Source of the DNA: Algibacter luteus
GTDB taxonomy: Bacteria; Bacteroidota; Bacteroidia; Flavobacteriales; Flavobacteriaceae
Length of the DNA: 64,000 nt
Assembly: GCF_900141715.1 (NCBI RefSeq)
Contig: NZ_FQYK01000008.1
Coordinates: 1 to 64,000 of the forward strand
Direction: 5' to 3'
Position 1 is the first letter of the stretch. Every line of letters starts with the position of its first letter. The translations under genes were made by a program, and so were the position numbers. Under the pieces are notes generated by a model. The model made no database searches. It was not told where the DNA came from and was given only the letters and a program-made list of their open reading frames with translations. Of this stretch, positions 46,891 through 55,694 are shown in pieces.

Positions 46891-48059
46891 TGGCAGGATA
46901 TTTATTTAGTTTAAATAGCATTGAATCATTAATTGAATCTATAAATTTAGGAGTTTACTCAACTTTAATTTCAAGACCAAATAATAATATTTGGAGGATT
47001 CAACACGAAGGAACTTTTGCTGATTATTGTTCTATGAAAGAAGGAGATAATGTCTACTTTTTTTTTGAGAGAAAAATTTATGGAATTGGTAAATTGATTA
47101 ATATAAATGGTAGCTGTAAGTTTCTAAACTACCCTAACGCCAATTTACCCAATAATCAAAACTATATTGACATTCAAAATGATTTACTTTATGACAATGG
47201 AGAAAATAGTATAAACAATAGATTCATTTGCACTTTTGAGCCTTTTCCATTTTTCTTTCAAAATGGAATTGATATGGATGAAACTTTGTCATCTGCACCA
47301 GAGAAGTTTAAAATATTAAGAGCTTTTTGGAAATTAAGTTTTATAAAATTTTCAGATACCGAGAATCAAGCATTTAAAGATATAATCTTAAGAAGAAATA
47401 TTGCTGCAATTAACAATCCTGATAACGATAACACCTTTGAAAGTAATTATCAAATTAATCACGATTTAATAAGAGAAAAAACAAATAACAATCTTGATTA
47501 CCAATTAAATATAGCACCTTTTTTAAATACCATAAATAACGTAAACGGTAGTTTAAGGCACGAAATGGCTATTGAAGCATCTCTTATTTATCAAATAACA
47601 AATAATTCACAAAACGCAATAAACATATTTGGCTCTTGGGATTATATTACTCATCAAGTTATTGCTTCACCATTTAAACCTGTTGATTATATGGATAAAA
47701 TGGATGTTTTTGGCTATAAATATATACAGGATCAAAAACCAACGATTTCAGATTATTTGGTAGTAGAAATTAAGAAAGATGAAATTAATTCTCAAGATAT
47801 ATTACAACTAATGAAATATGTTGATTGGGTAAAAAACGAATACGCTTATGGCGATTATAGTATGATTAAAGCATATATGCTCGGTTTTAGTTATACACAA
47901 GATGCTTTAGATACTTTTCTTGAAAATGTTGAGCGTAAATTCATAAAAGGTGTAAGACCATCTGTTTCTACAGAATGGAAAAATGTAAAATTAATTCAGT
48001 ACAGATTCAACGAGGAGAATAATTTATTAGACTTTACAGATATTACACCAAATGAATAA
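46890..48059 (+). CDS. EVE/PUA-like plus PD-(D/E)XK nuclease protein inside the R-M operon
   Basis: A 389-residue protein I cannot match to a named restriction enzyme. The first 75 residues (AGYLFSLNSIESLIESINLG, EGTFADYCSMKEGDNVYFFF, RKIYGIGKL) look like an EVE/PUA-like fold, which often reads modified bases. The C-terminal part (about 230-350) has a PD-(D/E)XK nuclease core: D288 and E293-x-K295 in TISDYLVVEIKKDE, followed by DILQLMKYVDWVKNEYAYGD, the Q-x3-Y helix seen in NucS/DUF91-type nucleases. The start overlaps the methyltransferase stop by one base and the end overlaps the endonuclease gene by 8, so it is made with them. Possible roles are mismatch repair at deaminated 5-methylcytosine or an accessory restriction activity; both are inference. 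Confidence 0.7.
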   Translation: MAGYLFSLNSIESLIESINLGVYSTLISRPNNNIWRIQHEGTFADYCSMKEGDNVYFFFERKIYGIGKLININGSCKFLNYPNANLPNNQNYIDIQNDLLYDNGENSINNRFICTFEPFPFFFQNGIDMDETLSSAPEKFKILRAFWKLSFIKFSDTENQAFKDIILRRNIAAINNPDNDNTFESNYQINHDLIREKTNNNLDYQLNIAPFLNTINNVNGSLRHEMAIEASLIYQITNNSQNAINIFGSWDYITHQVIASPFKPVDYMDKMDVFGYKYIQDQKPTISDYLVVEIKKDEINSQDILQLMKYVDWVKNEYAYGDYSMIKAYMLGFSYTQDALDTFLENVERKFIKGVRPSVSTEWKNVKLIQYRFNEENNLLDFTDITPNE

Positions 48060-49452
48060 AGAAGGTAATTTTGATATAAACTCACCAAATTCAATTATTG
48101 AGTTTGCAAAACTTTTAAAAGATCAAAGTTTAAGACAAGCTTGTGGTATTGAAATTGAAAAACACGGTTACAGAGGAAAGGGTAATTTTGGTCAAATATT
48201 AGAGAAGTTTTATTTCGGCTATGAGCCGAATTCTGATGCTGAACCCGATTTCAAAGAAGCAGGAATTGAACTAAAATCAAGTCCTTTAAAAACCTTAAAA
48301 AACGGAGAGTATCGCTCAAAAGAAAGACTTGTTTTAAATATCATAAACTATCTAGAAGTTCATAAAGAAGAATTTGAAACGAGTTCCTTTTGGAAGAAAA
48401 ACGCACATTTACTTTTAGTATTCTATTTACACGACAGAGATTTAGACTTACTCGATTATTTAATAAAGTTAGTTGACGGTTGGCAATACCCAAACGAGGA
48501 TTTAAAAATCATTAAACAAGATTGGGAATTTATCAATCAAAAAATCAAAGATGGAAAAGCTCACGAATTATCAGAAGGAGATACGTTTTATCTTGGTGCT
48601 TGTACAAAAGGATCAACTGCTCTAAAATCATTCAGAGATCAACCATTTAATAAAGAACAAGCAAAACAACGAGCGTATTCTTTAAAACAAGGTTATGTCA
48701 ATCACATAATCGCAAATATTGCTCAAGAAGAGACTGCTGTTTATGGAAAAATAATTGAACATCCTGAAATTTTAGAGAAAGTACGTTCAATAGAAGAAAT
48801 AGTAATTTTAAAATTCCACCCATTTTATGGAAAATCCGCAGAACAGATTGAACAAGAATTAGGTTTAGAATTAAATCAAAAAGCCAAAAGTTATTTTGCA
48901 AATCTTACAAATGCTATTCTTGGACTTGAACTCGGTCAAAAGATAGAGGAATTTGAAAAAGCAGATATTCAAGTAAAAACAATTCGACTTAAAGAAAATG
49001 ATTTACCAAAGGAAGATATTTCATTTCCAACATTTGAATATCAAGAACTTGTAGTAACCGATTGGGAAGATTCGGATTTTAAGAATATTTTAGAAAGTAA
49101 ATTTTTCTTTGTGTTCTATCAGTTTGAGGGAGAAAATTTGATTTTAAGAAAGGTAAAGTTTTGGAATATGCCTCATTCCGATATTCTTACAGCCAAAAAT
49201 GTTTGGGAAGAAATGGTAAAGACTGTTTCAAATGGAGAAATCGTAAAAGAAGTAACTGAAAAAGGTGTCAGAAAAACTTATTTTCCAAAAAAGTCTGAAA
49301 ACAAAGTGAGTCACGTTAGACCACACGCAAGAAATGCAGCAGACACGTATGAATTACCAATTGCAGATAAATTGACAGGATTGACTGAATATACAAAGCA
49401 TTGTTTTTGGCTAAACGCAAGTTATGTGAAAGACGAAATATATCTGAAATAA
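48052..49452 (+). CDS. Sau3AI/MutH-family type II restriction endonuclease
   Basis: A 466-residue endonuclease. The N-terminal catalytic domain carries GYRGKGNFGQILEKFYFGY, then D66 and E73-x-K75 in DFKEAGIELKSSP, with the D-x6-E-x-K spacing of MutH and Sau3AI, then KERLVLNIINY. A second, MutH-like C-terminal half (from about 250) lacks an obvious catalytic triad, as in Sau3AI, where it acts as an allosteric DNA-binding domain. Recognition of GATC is expected from the family. It is the last gene of the operon, tightly coupled to the EVE/nuclease gene. Confidence 0.9.
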   Translation: MNKEGNFDINSPNSIIEFAKLLKDQSLRQACGIEIEKHGYRGKGNFGQILEKFYFGYEPNSDAEPDFKEAGIELKSSPLKTLKNGEYRSKERLVLNIINYLEVHKEEFETSSFWKKNAHLLLVFYLHDRDLDLLDYLIKLVDGWQYPNEDLKIIKQDWEFINQKIKDGKAHELSEGDTFYLGACTKGSTALKSFRDQPFNKEQAKQRAYSLKQGYVNHIIANIAQEETAVYGKIIEHPEILEKVRSIEEIVILKFHPFYGKSAEQIEQELGLELNQKAKSYFANLTNAILGLELGQKIEEFEKADIQVKTIRLKENDLPKEDISFPTFEYQELVVTDWEDSDFKNILESKFFFVFYQFEGENLILRKVKFWNMPHSDILTAKNVWEEMVKTVSNGEIVKEVTEKGVRKTYFPKKSENKVSHVRPHARNAADTYELPIADKLTGLTEYTKHCFWLNASYVKDEIYLK

Positions 49453-49543
49453 GCCAACGCTAAAAGCCATACACATTTGCAATTCGCTACAGCCACCACA
49501 CAAAAGCCAAAAATTGCAAAAGAGTATGTCTTTGCCAACGCTA
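49453..49543. repeat. Hairpin with direct repeat, right side of the restriction island
   Basis: CATACACATTTGCAATT (49468-49484) is complementary to AATTGCAAAAGAGTATG (49512-49528) at 14 of 17 positions. The decamer GCCAACGCTA occurs directly before it (49453) and after it (49534). Confidence 0.5.
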
Positions 49544-49567
49544 GCAAGTTTGCGGAAAAAAAAGCCA

Positions 49568-49763
49568 GCAGGTAACAACGTGTATAAAACATAGCTATTA
49601 TAGGCTTTCCGAGAGATTTTTGTATATTTATAAAGTACGCCAAATTTTTTATTTGGTTATATTTAGAAAAGAAAATTAAACATAAAAATTAAAAATTCGG
49701 CTCGTGCTAAATCCGAAAAGTTAGCGTTTATTTATACGCTACATTTCATACACAAGACCGTTA
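49568..49763. repeat. Right boundary hairpin of the restriction island (attC-like)
   Basis: Arm 49573-49595 (TAAC, TGTAT, ATAGC in order) is complementary, with bulges, to 49738-49763 (GCTA, ATACA, GTTA), enclosing 142 nt without a gene. GCAGGTAAC (49568-49576) is the exact inverse of GTTACCTGC at the left boundary. AACGTGTATAAAACAT here resembles AACGTCGGATATAAAACAT on the left. Confidence 0.5.
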
Positions 49764-49822
49764 AACGAACTCTTCCAAAAACAAAAATACTTTCAGTTTA
49801 AAACATCAGTTAGCAAATAATT

Positions 49823-49995
49823 GCGTTAGGGATTGCAGTGGCATCCTTTTTAAAAAATGGTTAGCAATAAATTAGCTTTGAGTCATGCATAAAAAGCTAG
49901 CCACGTCGCTCGCTCCTCGCTATGACGTTTTTAAAAAGATATAACGAAAAGCCCGACCTATACCCTGAACTAAATTCAGGGTATTGGTAACGCCC
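49823..49995 (-). repeat. Dispersed intergenic element, copy 2 (173 nt)
   Basis: Read on the minus strand it begins GGGCGTTACC, has an ACCCTGAA/TTCAGGGT hairpin, then CGGGCTTTTCGTTATATC, a variable centre, and ends AAAAAGGATGCCACTGCAAT and CCCTAACGC. The ends GCGTTA and TAACGC are complementary. Order and sequence of the landmarks match copy 1 at 18755-18843. The rest of the gap before the aconitase terminator shows nothing recognisable. Confidence 0.65.
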
Positions 49996-50054
49996 AACTT
50001 ATCGGTACAATTCCGATAAACATCGAAATGACTTGAAGTATCATTATCATAAAC

Positions 50055-50084
50055 AAAAAAAATCCAGCTTAAAAACTGGATTTT
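50055..50084 (-). terminator. Terminator of the first aconitase gene
   Basis: On the minus strand AAAATCCAG and CTGGATTTT form a 9-bp stem followed by a T-run of eight; it starts 20 nt after the stop codon. Confidence 0.85.
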
Positions 50085-50104
50085 AAAATATATATGCTTG
50101 AAAT

Positions 50105-52372
50105 TTAAGCGTTTTGCTTCTTAATTAAATTAAGTGCCGAACCTTCGTTATACCATGCAATTTGCGCATCGTTATAAGTGTGATTTAATTTGATGGTATC
50201 TTTTGTTCCGTTGGTGTGCACCACTTCGAGTGTGAGTTGCTTACCTGGAGCAAAGGCGTTTAAATCTAGGAAGTTGAAAGTATCGTCTTCTTGAATTAAA
50301 TCGTAATCGGCTTCATTAGCAAAGGTTAACCCCAACATACCTTGTTTTTTAAGGTTCGTTTCGTGAATTCTGGCAAACGATTTTACAATTACTGCCGCAA
50401 CACCTAAATGACGTGGTTGCATTGCCGCATGCTCTCTTGAAGAGCCCTCGCCGTAATTATGATCGCCAACCACAATGGTTTTTATGCCTGCTTTTTTGTA
50501 TTCGCGCTGTACATCTGGCACACCGCCATAATCGCCAGTTAATTGGTTTTTAACAAAGTTGGTTTTTTTATTGAAAGCATTCACCGCTCCAATTAAGGTG
50601 TTGTTTGCAATATTATCTAAATGCCCACGGAAACGTAACCAAGGTCCTGCCATAGAAATATGGTCGGTAGTACATTTTCCAAAGGCTTTTATTAATAGTT
50701 TGGCACCTGTAATGGAATCGCCAATAGGCTCGAAAGGTGTTAAGAGTTGTAAACGCTCAGAATCGTCTTTTACCGAAACTTGAACGTGACTCCCATCGGC
50801 TTCTGGCGCTAAATAGCCGTTATCATCTACAGCGAAACCTTTTGGTGGCAATTCCCATCCTGTTGGCTCATCGAACATGACTTCTTCACCATTTTCATTT
50901 ATTAATTTATCTGTTAATGGATTAAAATCTAAACGACCGGCAATAGCTATGGCTGCTGTTATTTCTGGTGATGCTACAAAGGCGTGTGTGTTCGGATTTC
51001 CATCGGCACGTTTAGCAAAATTTCTATTAAATGAATGAACGATGCTGTTTTTAGGCGCGTTTTTAGGGTCTGAATATCTGGCCCATTGCCCAATACATGG
51101 CCCGCAAGCGTTGGTGAATATTTTAGCATCTAGATTTTCGAAAATGCCAAGAATACCATCGCGTTCTGCGGTGTATCGTACTTGCTCTGAACCAGGATTG
51201 ATACCGAGTTCCGCTTTCATTTTTAAGCCTTTATCTATAGCTTGTTGCGCTATGGATGAGGCTCTTGATAAATCTTCGTAAGATGAGTTGGTGCAAGATC
51301 CTATTAATCCCCATTCTACTTTTATTGGCCAATCGTTAGCTTTTGCCTTTTCGGTCATGGCTTTACCAACGGTGGTTGATAAATCTGGGGTAAATGGTCC
51401 GTTTAATAATGGTCCTAATTCCGATAAATTAATTTCTATCACCTGATCGAAATATTGTTCTGGGTTTGCATAAACCTCGGCATCGGCAGTTAAGTGTTCT
51501 TTTACTTTATTAGCAGCGTCGGCAACATCGGCTCTTTCAGTAGCTCGTAAATAACGTTCCATAGATTCGTCGTAACCAAATGTAGATGTGGTTGCTCCAA
51601 TTTCGGCACCCATGTTACAAATAGTTCCTTTACCTGTACAAGACATGGATATTGCTCCTGGTCCGAAATATTCAACAATTGCTCCGGTTCCACCTTTAAC
51701 TGTTAGAATTTCGGCCACTTTTAAAATGACATCTTTAGGCGCTGTCCAACCCGATAATTTTCCGGTTAACTTTACACCAATAAGTTTAGGGAATTTAAGT
51801 TCCCATGCCATTCCCGCCATAACATCTACTGCATCTGCTCCACCAACGCCAATAGCAACCATTCCTAATCCTCCTGCATTTACGGTATGCGAATCGGTAC
51901 CAATCATCATACCTCCTGGGAAGGCATAATTTTCTAATACCACTTGGTGAATAATACCCGCACCTGGTTTCCAGAAGCCAATACCGTATTTATTTGAAAC
52001 GGATTCTAAGAAATTAAAAACTTCACTACTTACCGAGTTTGCATTTTTTAAATCGGCCGCAGCGCCATCTTTAGCTTGAATAAGGTGATCGCAATGTACC
52101 GTTGTTGGCACTGCAACTTTACTTTTCCCAGCTTGCATAAACTGAAGCAATGCCATTTGCGCGGTTGCATCTTGACATGCAATTCTATCGGGAGCGAAAT
52201 CCACATAATCTTTTCCTCTCTGAAATGCCTTGTTTGGAGTACCATCCCAAAGATGAGAATATAATATTTTTTCAGATAATGTTAATGGTTTCCCTACAAT
52301 CTCTCGAGCCTTATTTACTCGCTCTCCCATTGTGGTGTAAACACCTTTGATCATTTCAATGTCAAATGCCAT
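50105..52372 (-). CDS. Aconitate hydratase, mitochondrial-type
   Basis: Interconverts citrate and isocitrate through cis-aconitate in the TCA cycle with a [4Fe-4S] cluster. The 755-residue length and sequence match the mitochondrial-type subfamily rather than the longer AcnA/IRP type. Cluster ligands are visible in [14 protein letters not shown] and [14 protein letters not shown]; substrate contacts in [28 protein letters not shown] and [11 protein letters not shown] near the C-terminal swivel domain. It lies directly downstream of acnB in the same direction, but a terminator separates them. No promoter with a clear -7 was found. Confidence 0.95.
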   Translation of the reverse strand: MAFDIEMIKGVYTTMGERVNKAREIVGKPLTLSEKILYSHLWDGTPNKAFQRGKDYVDFAPDRIACQDATAQMALLQFMQAGKSKVAVPTTVHCDHLIQAKDGAAADLKNANSVSSEVFNFLESVSNKYGIGFWKPGAGIIHQVVLENYAFPGGMMIGTDSHTVNAGGLGMVAIGVGGADAVDVMAGMAWELKFPKLIGVKLTGKLSGWTAPKDVILKVAEILTVKGGTGAIVEYFGPGAISMSCTGKGTICNMGAEIGATTSTFGYDESMERYLRATERADVADAANKVKEHLTADAEVYANPEQYFDQVIEINLSELGPLLNGPFTPDLSTTVGKAMTEKAKANDWPIKVEWGLIGSCTNSSYEDLSRASSIAQQAIDKGLKMKAELGINPGSEQVRYTAERDGILGIFENLDAKIFTNACGPCIGQWARYSDPKNAPKNSIVHSFNRNFAKRADGNPNTHAFVASPEITAAIAIAGRLDFNPLTDKLINENGEEVMFDEPTGWELPPKGFAVDDNGYLAPEADGSHVQVSVKDDSERLQLLTPFEPIGDSITGAKLLIKAFGKCTTDHISMAGPWLRFRGHLDNIANNTLIGAVNAFNKKTNFVKNQLTGDYGGVPDVQREYKKAGIKTIVVGDHNYGEGSSREHAAMQPRHLGVAAVIVKSFARIHETNLKKQGMLGLTFANEADYDLIQEDDTFNFLDLNAFAPGKQLTLEVVHTNGTKDTIKLNHTYNDAQIAWYNEGSALNLIKKQNA

Positions 52373-52465
52373 ATTTCTATATTATTAGTTGAGTTAAAAT
52401 TGAACAACAATATACAAAATATAGAGTGGTTTTGAAAATGAGTTTGTACTAATAAAAAGTTAATC

Positions 52466-52497
52466 TCAAAAAGAAAGCCCGAGTATAAAACCCGGGC
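52466..52497 (-). terminator. Terminator of acnB
   Basis: On the minus strand GCCCGGGT / ACTCGGGC forms an 8-bp stem with one mismatch, a 5-nt loop and a TTTCTTTTT tail, 28 nt after the acnB stop. Confidence 0.85.
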
Positions 52498-52524
52498 ATT
52501 TTAGTTATTAAAATAATATTGAAA

Positions 52525-55302
52525 TTATCTCACTAATTGCTTTGTAGAAGGTGCAAATCTTGTTAAAACAATACCATCTACTGCGGTTTCATATTCTTCC
52601 ATAGTTGGTGTTCTTCCAAGAATAGTGGATAAAACAACTACTGGAGTTGATGATAATAAAGATTCTCCTTTTTTCTCACCAGAATCTTTTACAACGCGTC
52701 CTTGGAATAAACGTGTCGATGTTGCCATTACAGTATCTCCTGGTTCTGCTTTTTCTTGGTTACCCATACAAAGGTTACAACCCGGGCGCTCTAAATACAG
52801 CATGTTTTCATATTTAGTACGTGCAGCCGCTTTAGGCGCATTATCGTCAAATTCGAAACCAGAATATTTTTGAAGCACTTCCCAATCGCCTTCTTCTTTC
52901 AATTCATCTACAATATTATAGGTAGGAGGTGCTACAACCAGAGGTGCGTTGAATTCAACTTTACCTTGTTGCGATTCAATATTTTTTAGCATTTGGGCTA
53001 ATATTTTCATATCGCCTTTATGCACCATACAAGATCCTACGAAGCCTAAATCTACTTTTTTGGTTCCGCCGTAGAACGACAATGGTCTAATTGTATCGTG
53101 AGTATAACGTTTAGAAACATCTTCGTTATGCACATCTGGATCAGCAATCATTGGTTCAGCAATTTCATCTAAATCAATCAATACTTCAGCATAATACTTC
53201 GCATTCGCATCAGGTCTTAGTGCTGGTTTTTCTCCAGATTTAATTTCTGAAATTCGCTTATTAGCTTTATCAATTAAGCCTTGTAACACTTGCTTTTTGT
53301 TATCCATACCCTTCTCAATCATGATCTGGATTCTAGATTTAGCAATTTCTAAAGATTCTATTAAGGTTTCGTCCTCTGACACACAAACTGAAGCTTTAGC
53401 TTTCATTTCTGCTGTCCAATCGGTAAACGTAAAGGCCTGATCTGCAGTTAATGTTCCTATATGTACTTCTATAACTCTTCCTTGGAAAACATTCTCACCA
53501 CCAAATTGCTTTAACATTTGTTGTTGCGTAGCATGAACCACGTCACGGAAATCCATAAAGCTTTTCATAAGGCCCTTAAAAGTCACTTTTACTGATTGTG
53601 GAATTGGCATTGTCGCTTCTCCTGTAGCTAAAGCTAATGCCACGGTTCCTGAATCTGCACCAAAAGCAACACCTTTAGACATACGTGTGTGCGAATCGCC
53701 ACCAATAATGATAGCCCAATCATCAATAGTAATATCATTTAAAACTTTGTGAATCACATCAGTCATTGCATGGTAAACACCACGAGGATCGCGAGCTGTG
53801 ATTAAACCAAAGTCGTTCATGAATTGCATTAACTTTGGAATGTTGGCTTTTGATTTATTATCCCAAACCGATGCTGTATGACAACCCGATTGGTAAGCCC
53901 CATCAACAATTGGAGAAATAACTTTAGCCGCCATAGATTCTAATTCCTGAGCCGTCATTAATCCTGTGGTATCTTGCGATCCTACAATATTAACTTCTAC
54001 ACGAACATCGGAACCTGCATGCAACACTTTTCCAGGAGTGTTACCTACAGCATTTTTATTGAATATTTTTTCAACTGCAGTTAATCCTTGTCCTTCGATA
54101 GAAATTTCTTTAGAAGGTGCATAAACTTGTGGAATATCAATACCTAAAGTTTTAGCTGCGAATGTTTGTAATTTTTTACCAAAAACAACAGCATAAGAGC
54201 CTCCTGCTTTTATGAACTCCACTTTTTGTGGTGTTAAAGCCGCAGAGATATCAATTAATTCTTGATCGCCTTTATATAATTTTTTCTCTTTCGTATTTAT
54301 GGTAAGAACTGTTCCAGTTTCTACTGAATACTTTTGTTCTAATACTGGTTCTCCATCGGCATCTAAAACGGTATTACCGTTAGCATCTTTTAGTTTTACC
54401 CAGTTTTTTAAATCTATTCCTATACCCCCAGTTACACCAACAGTAGTTAAAAAGATTGGGGAAATCCCATTGGTTCCAGCAATAATTGGAGCTATATTTA
54501 TGAAGGGCACATAAGGACTTGCTTGAATACCTGTCCATAATGCTACATTATTAACACCAGACATTCTTGAAGACCCAACTCCCATAGTTCCTTTTTCCGC
54601 AATTAACATCACTCGCTTATCTGGATGTTGTTCTTTTAACGCTAAAAGTTCGTTTTGCATGTCTTTATTATGCTCAAAAATACATTGTCCGTGTAATTCA
54701 CGGTCTGATCTAGAATGCGCATCACTACCAGGAGATAGTAAATCTGTTGAAATATCACCTACTCCAGCAATGAATGTTACAATATCAATTTCTTCATCTA
54801 TTTCAGGAAGCTTCGTAAAAAACTCCGCTTGTGCATAGCTTTCAAGAATTTCTTTAGCTATTTTATTTCCGCTGTTATAGGCTTTTTCTAATCGAGCTGT
54901 ATCTGCCTCGTATAAATACACTTGCGTTTTTAAAACTTCGGCAGCTTCTTTAGCCTTTACAGTATCATCACCTAAAGCAATATCAAGTAACACTTCAATA
55001 GAAGGTCCACCTTTCATATGAGATAACAATTCAAAAGCAAAAGTTGGTGTAATTTCTTCAATTAGAATTTCACCAAGAATAATTTCTTTTAAAAATTTAG
55101 CTTTTACATCGGCTGCACTGGTAGTACCAGGTACCACGTTATAGATAAAAAAGTGTAATGAATCTTTTCTATACTTGTTATCTAAATCTCTAATTTGCTC
55201 TATAATTGCACTTAACAATTCGGCACCATCAATTGGCTTAGGACTAAGCCCTAGATCTTTTCTTTCTTCGATCTCATTGATGTAACTTTCATAAATATTC
55301 AT
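52525..55302 (-). CDS. acnB: Bifunctional aconitate hydratase 2 / 2-methylisocitrate dehydratase
   Basis: The second aconitase type, with the domain order peculiar to AcnB: an N-terminal HEAT-like domain (about 1-160; SYINEIEERKDLGLSPKPID, LLSHMKGGPSIEVLLDIAL), the swivel domain moved to the N-terminal side (VTFIAGVGDISTDLLSPG), then the catalytic core (SGCHTASVWDNKSKANIPKL, GGDSHTRMSKGVAFGADSGT, DLGFVGSCMVHKGDM and the cluster region ERPGCNLCMGNQEKAEPGD). At 925 residues it is longer than E. coli AcnB (about 865) by insertions. It can act in the TCA cycle and, in some bacteria, the methylcitrate cycle. Confidence 0.96.
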   Translation of the reverse strand: MNIYESYINEIEERKDLGLSPKPIDGAELLSAIIEQIRDLDNKYRKDSLHFFIYNVVPGTTSAADVKAKFLKEIILGEILIEEITPTFAFELLSHMKGGPSIEVLLDIALGDDTVKAKEAAEVLKTQVYLYEADTARLEKAYNSGNKIAKEILESYAQAEFFTKLPEIDEEIDIVTFIAGVGDISTDLLSPGSDAHSRSDRELHGQCIFEHNKDMQNELLALKEQHPDKRVMLIAEKGTMGVGSSRMSGVNNVALWTGIQASPYVPFINIAPIIAGTNGISPIFLTTVGVTGGIGIDLKNWVKLKDANGNTVLDADGEPVLEQKYSVETGTVLTINTKEKKLYKGDQELIDISAALTPQKVEFIKAGGSYAVVFGKKLQTFAAKTLGIDIPQVYAPSKEISIEGQGLTAVEKIFNKNAVGNTPGKVLHAGSDVRVEVNIVGSQDTTGLMTAQELESMAAKVISPIVDGAYQSGCHTASVWDNKSKANIPKLMQFMNDFGLITARDPRGVYHAMTDVIHKVLNDITIDDWAIIIGGDSHTRMSKGVAFGADSGTVALALATGEATMPIPQSVKVTFKGLMKSFMDFRDVVHATQQQMLKQFGGENVFQGRVIEVHIGTLTADQAFTFTDWTAEMKAKASVCVSEDETLIESLEIAKSRIQIMIEKGMDNKKQVLQGLIDKANKRISEIKSGEKPALRPDANAKYYAEVLIDLDEIAEPMIADPDVHNEDVSKRYTHDTIRPLSFYGGTKKVDLGFVGSCMVHKGDMKILAQMLKNIESQQGKVEFNAPLVVAPPTYNIVDELKEEGDWEVLQKYSGFEFDDNAPKAAARTKYENMLYLERPGCNLCMGNQEKAEPGDTVMATSTRLFQGRVVKDSGEKKGESLLSSTPVVVLSTILGRTPTMEEYETAVDGIVLTRFAPSTKQLVR

Positions 55303-55694
55303 AAGAAAAATGTTTTCAATTTTATATTCAATTTAAATCATAATGATTTACTTGAATAGTACTAAATGATATTTGTAAGGATGTAACCTGACTTGATTTT
55401 TTTAAAGTCCCGAAAATTACAAAATTAATATGTAGATGTAAAAATAAACCTTGCAATACATTCACTGAAAATCGCAATTTATTATTGTCACATTTTTAGT
55501 TAATCTCATTATATATTATCTAAAAAATTCGGAATATAAATGATTATTTAGCAACATTTAATTGAGATTTCATGTCATTATGGTAATAAGTATTACCAAA
55601 AAAACCTCAGTATTCAATCGTTGTAGTAAGATATCTGCTATAAAAAACGCTAAGGGTATAATATGAGTTGAATAATTTTAAAACAAAAATAACT
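55303..55694. other. Gap upstream of acnB with a palindrome
   Basis: No gene is visible. On the minus strand TAATTTTG (55420-55427) is a plausible acnB -7 with a leader of about 115 nt. The perfect inverted repeat TGGTAATA-AG-TATTACCA (55581-55598) has no T-run on either side, so it looks more like a protein-binding site than a terminator. Confidence 0.35.

Noticed and set aside
45357-49452. Phage- or transposon-borne origin of the restriction operon
   Set aside because: No integrase, transposase, terminal inverted repeats of an insertion sequence or phage gene is present; the hairpins suggest a cassette-like route instead.
51588-51929. 113-codon frame opposite the aconitase gene
   Set aside because: It is antisense to conserved aconitase codons, and its protein shows no domain, signal or promoter.
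55581-55598. Terminator of the moxR operon
   Set aside because: The palindrome has no T-run in either direction, so it is kept only as a possible protein-binding site.
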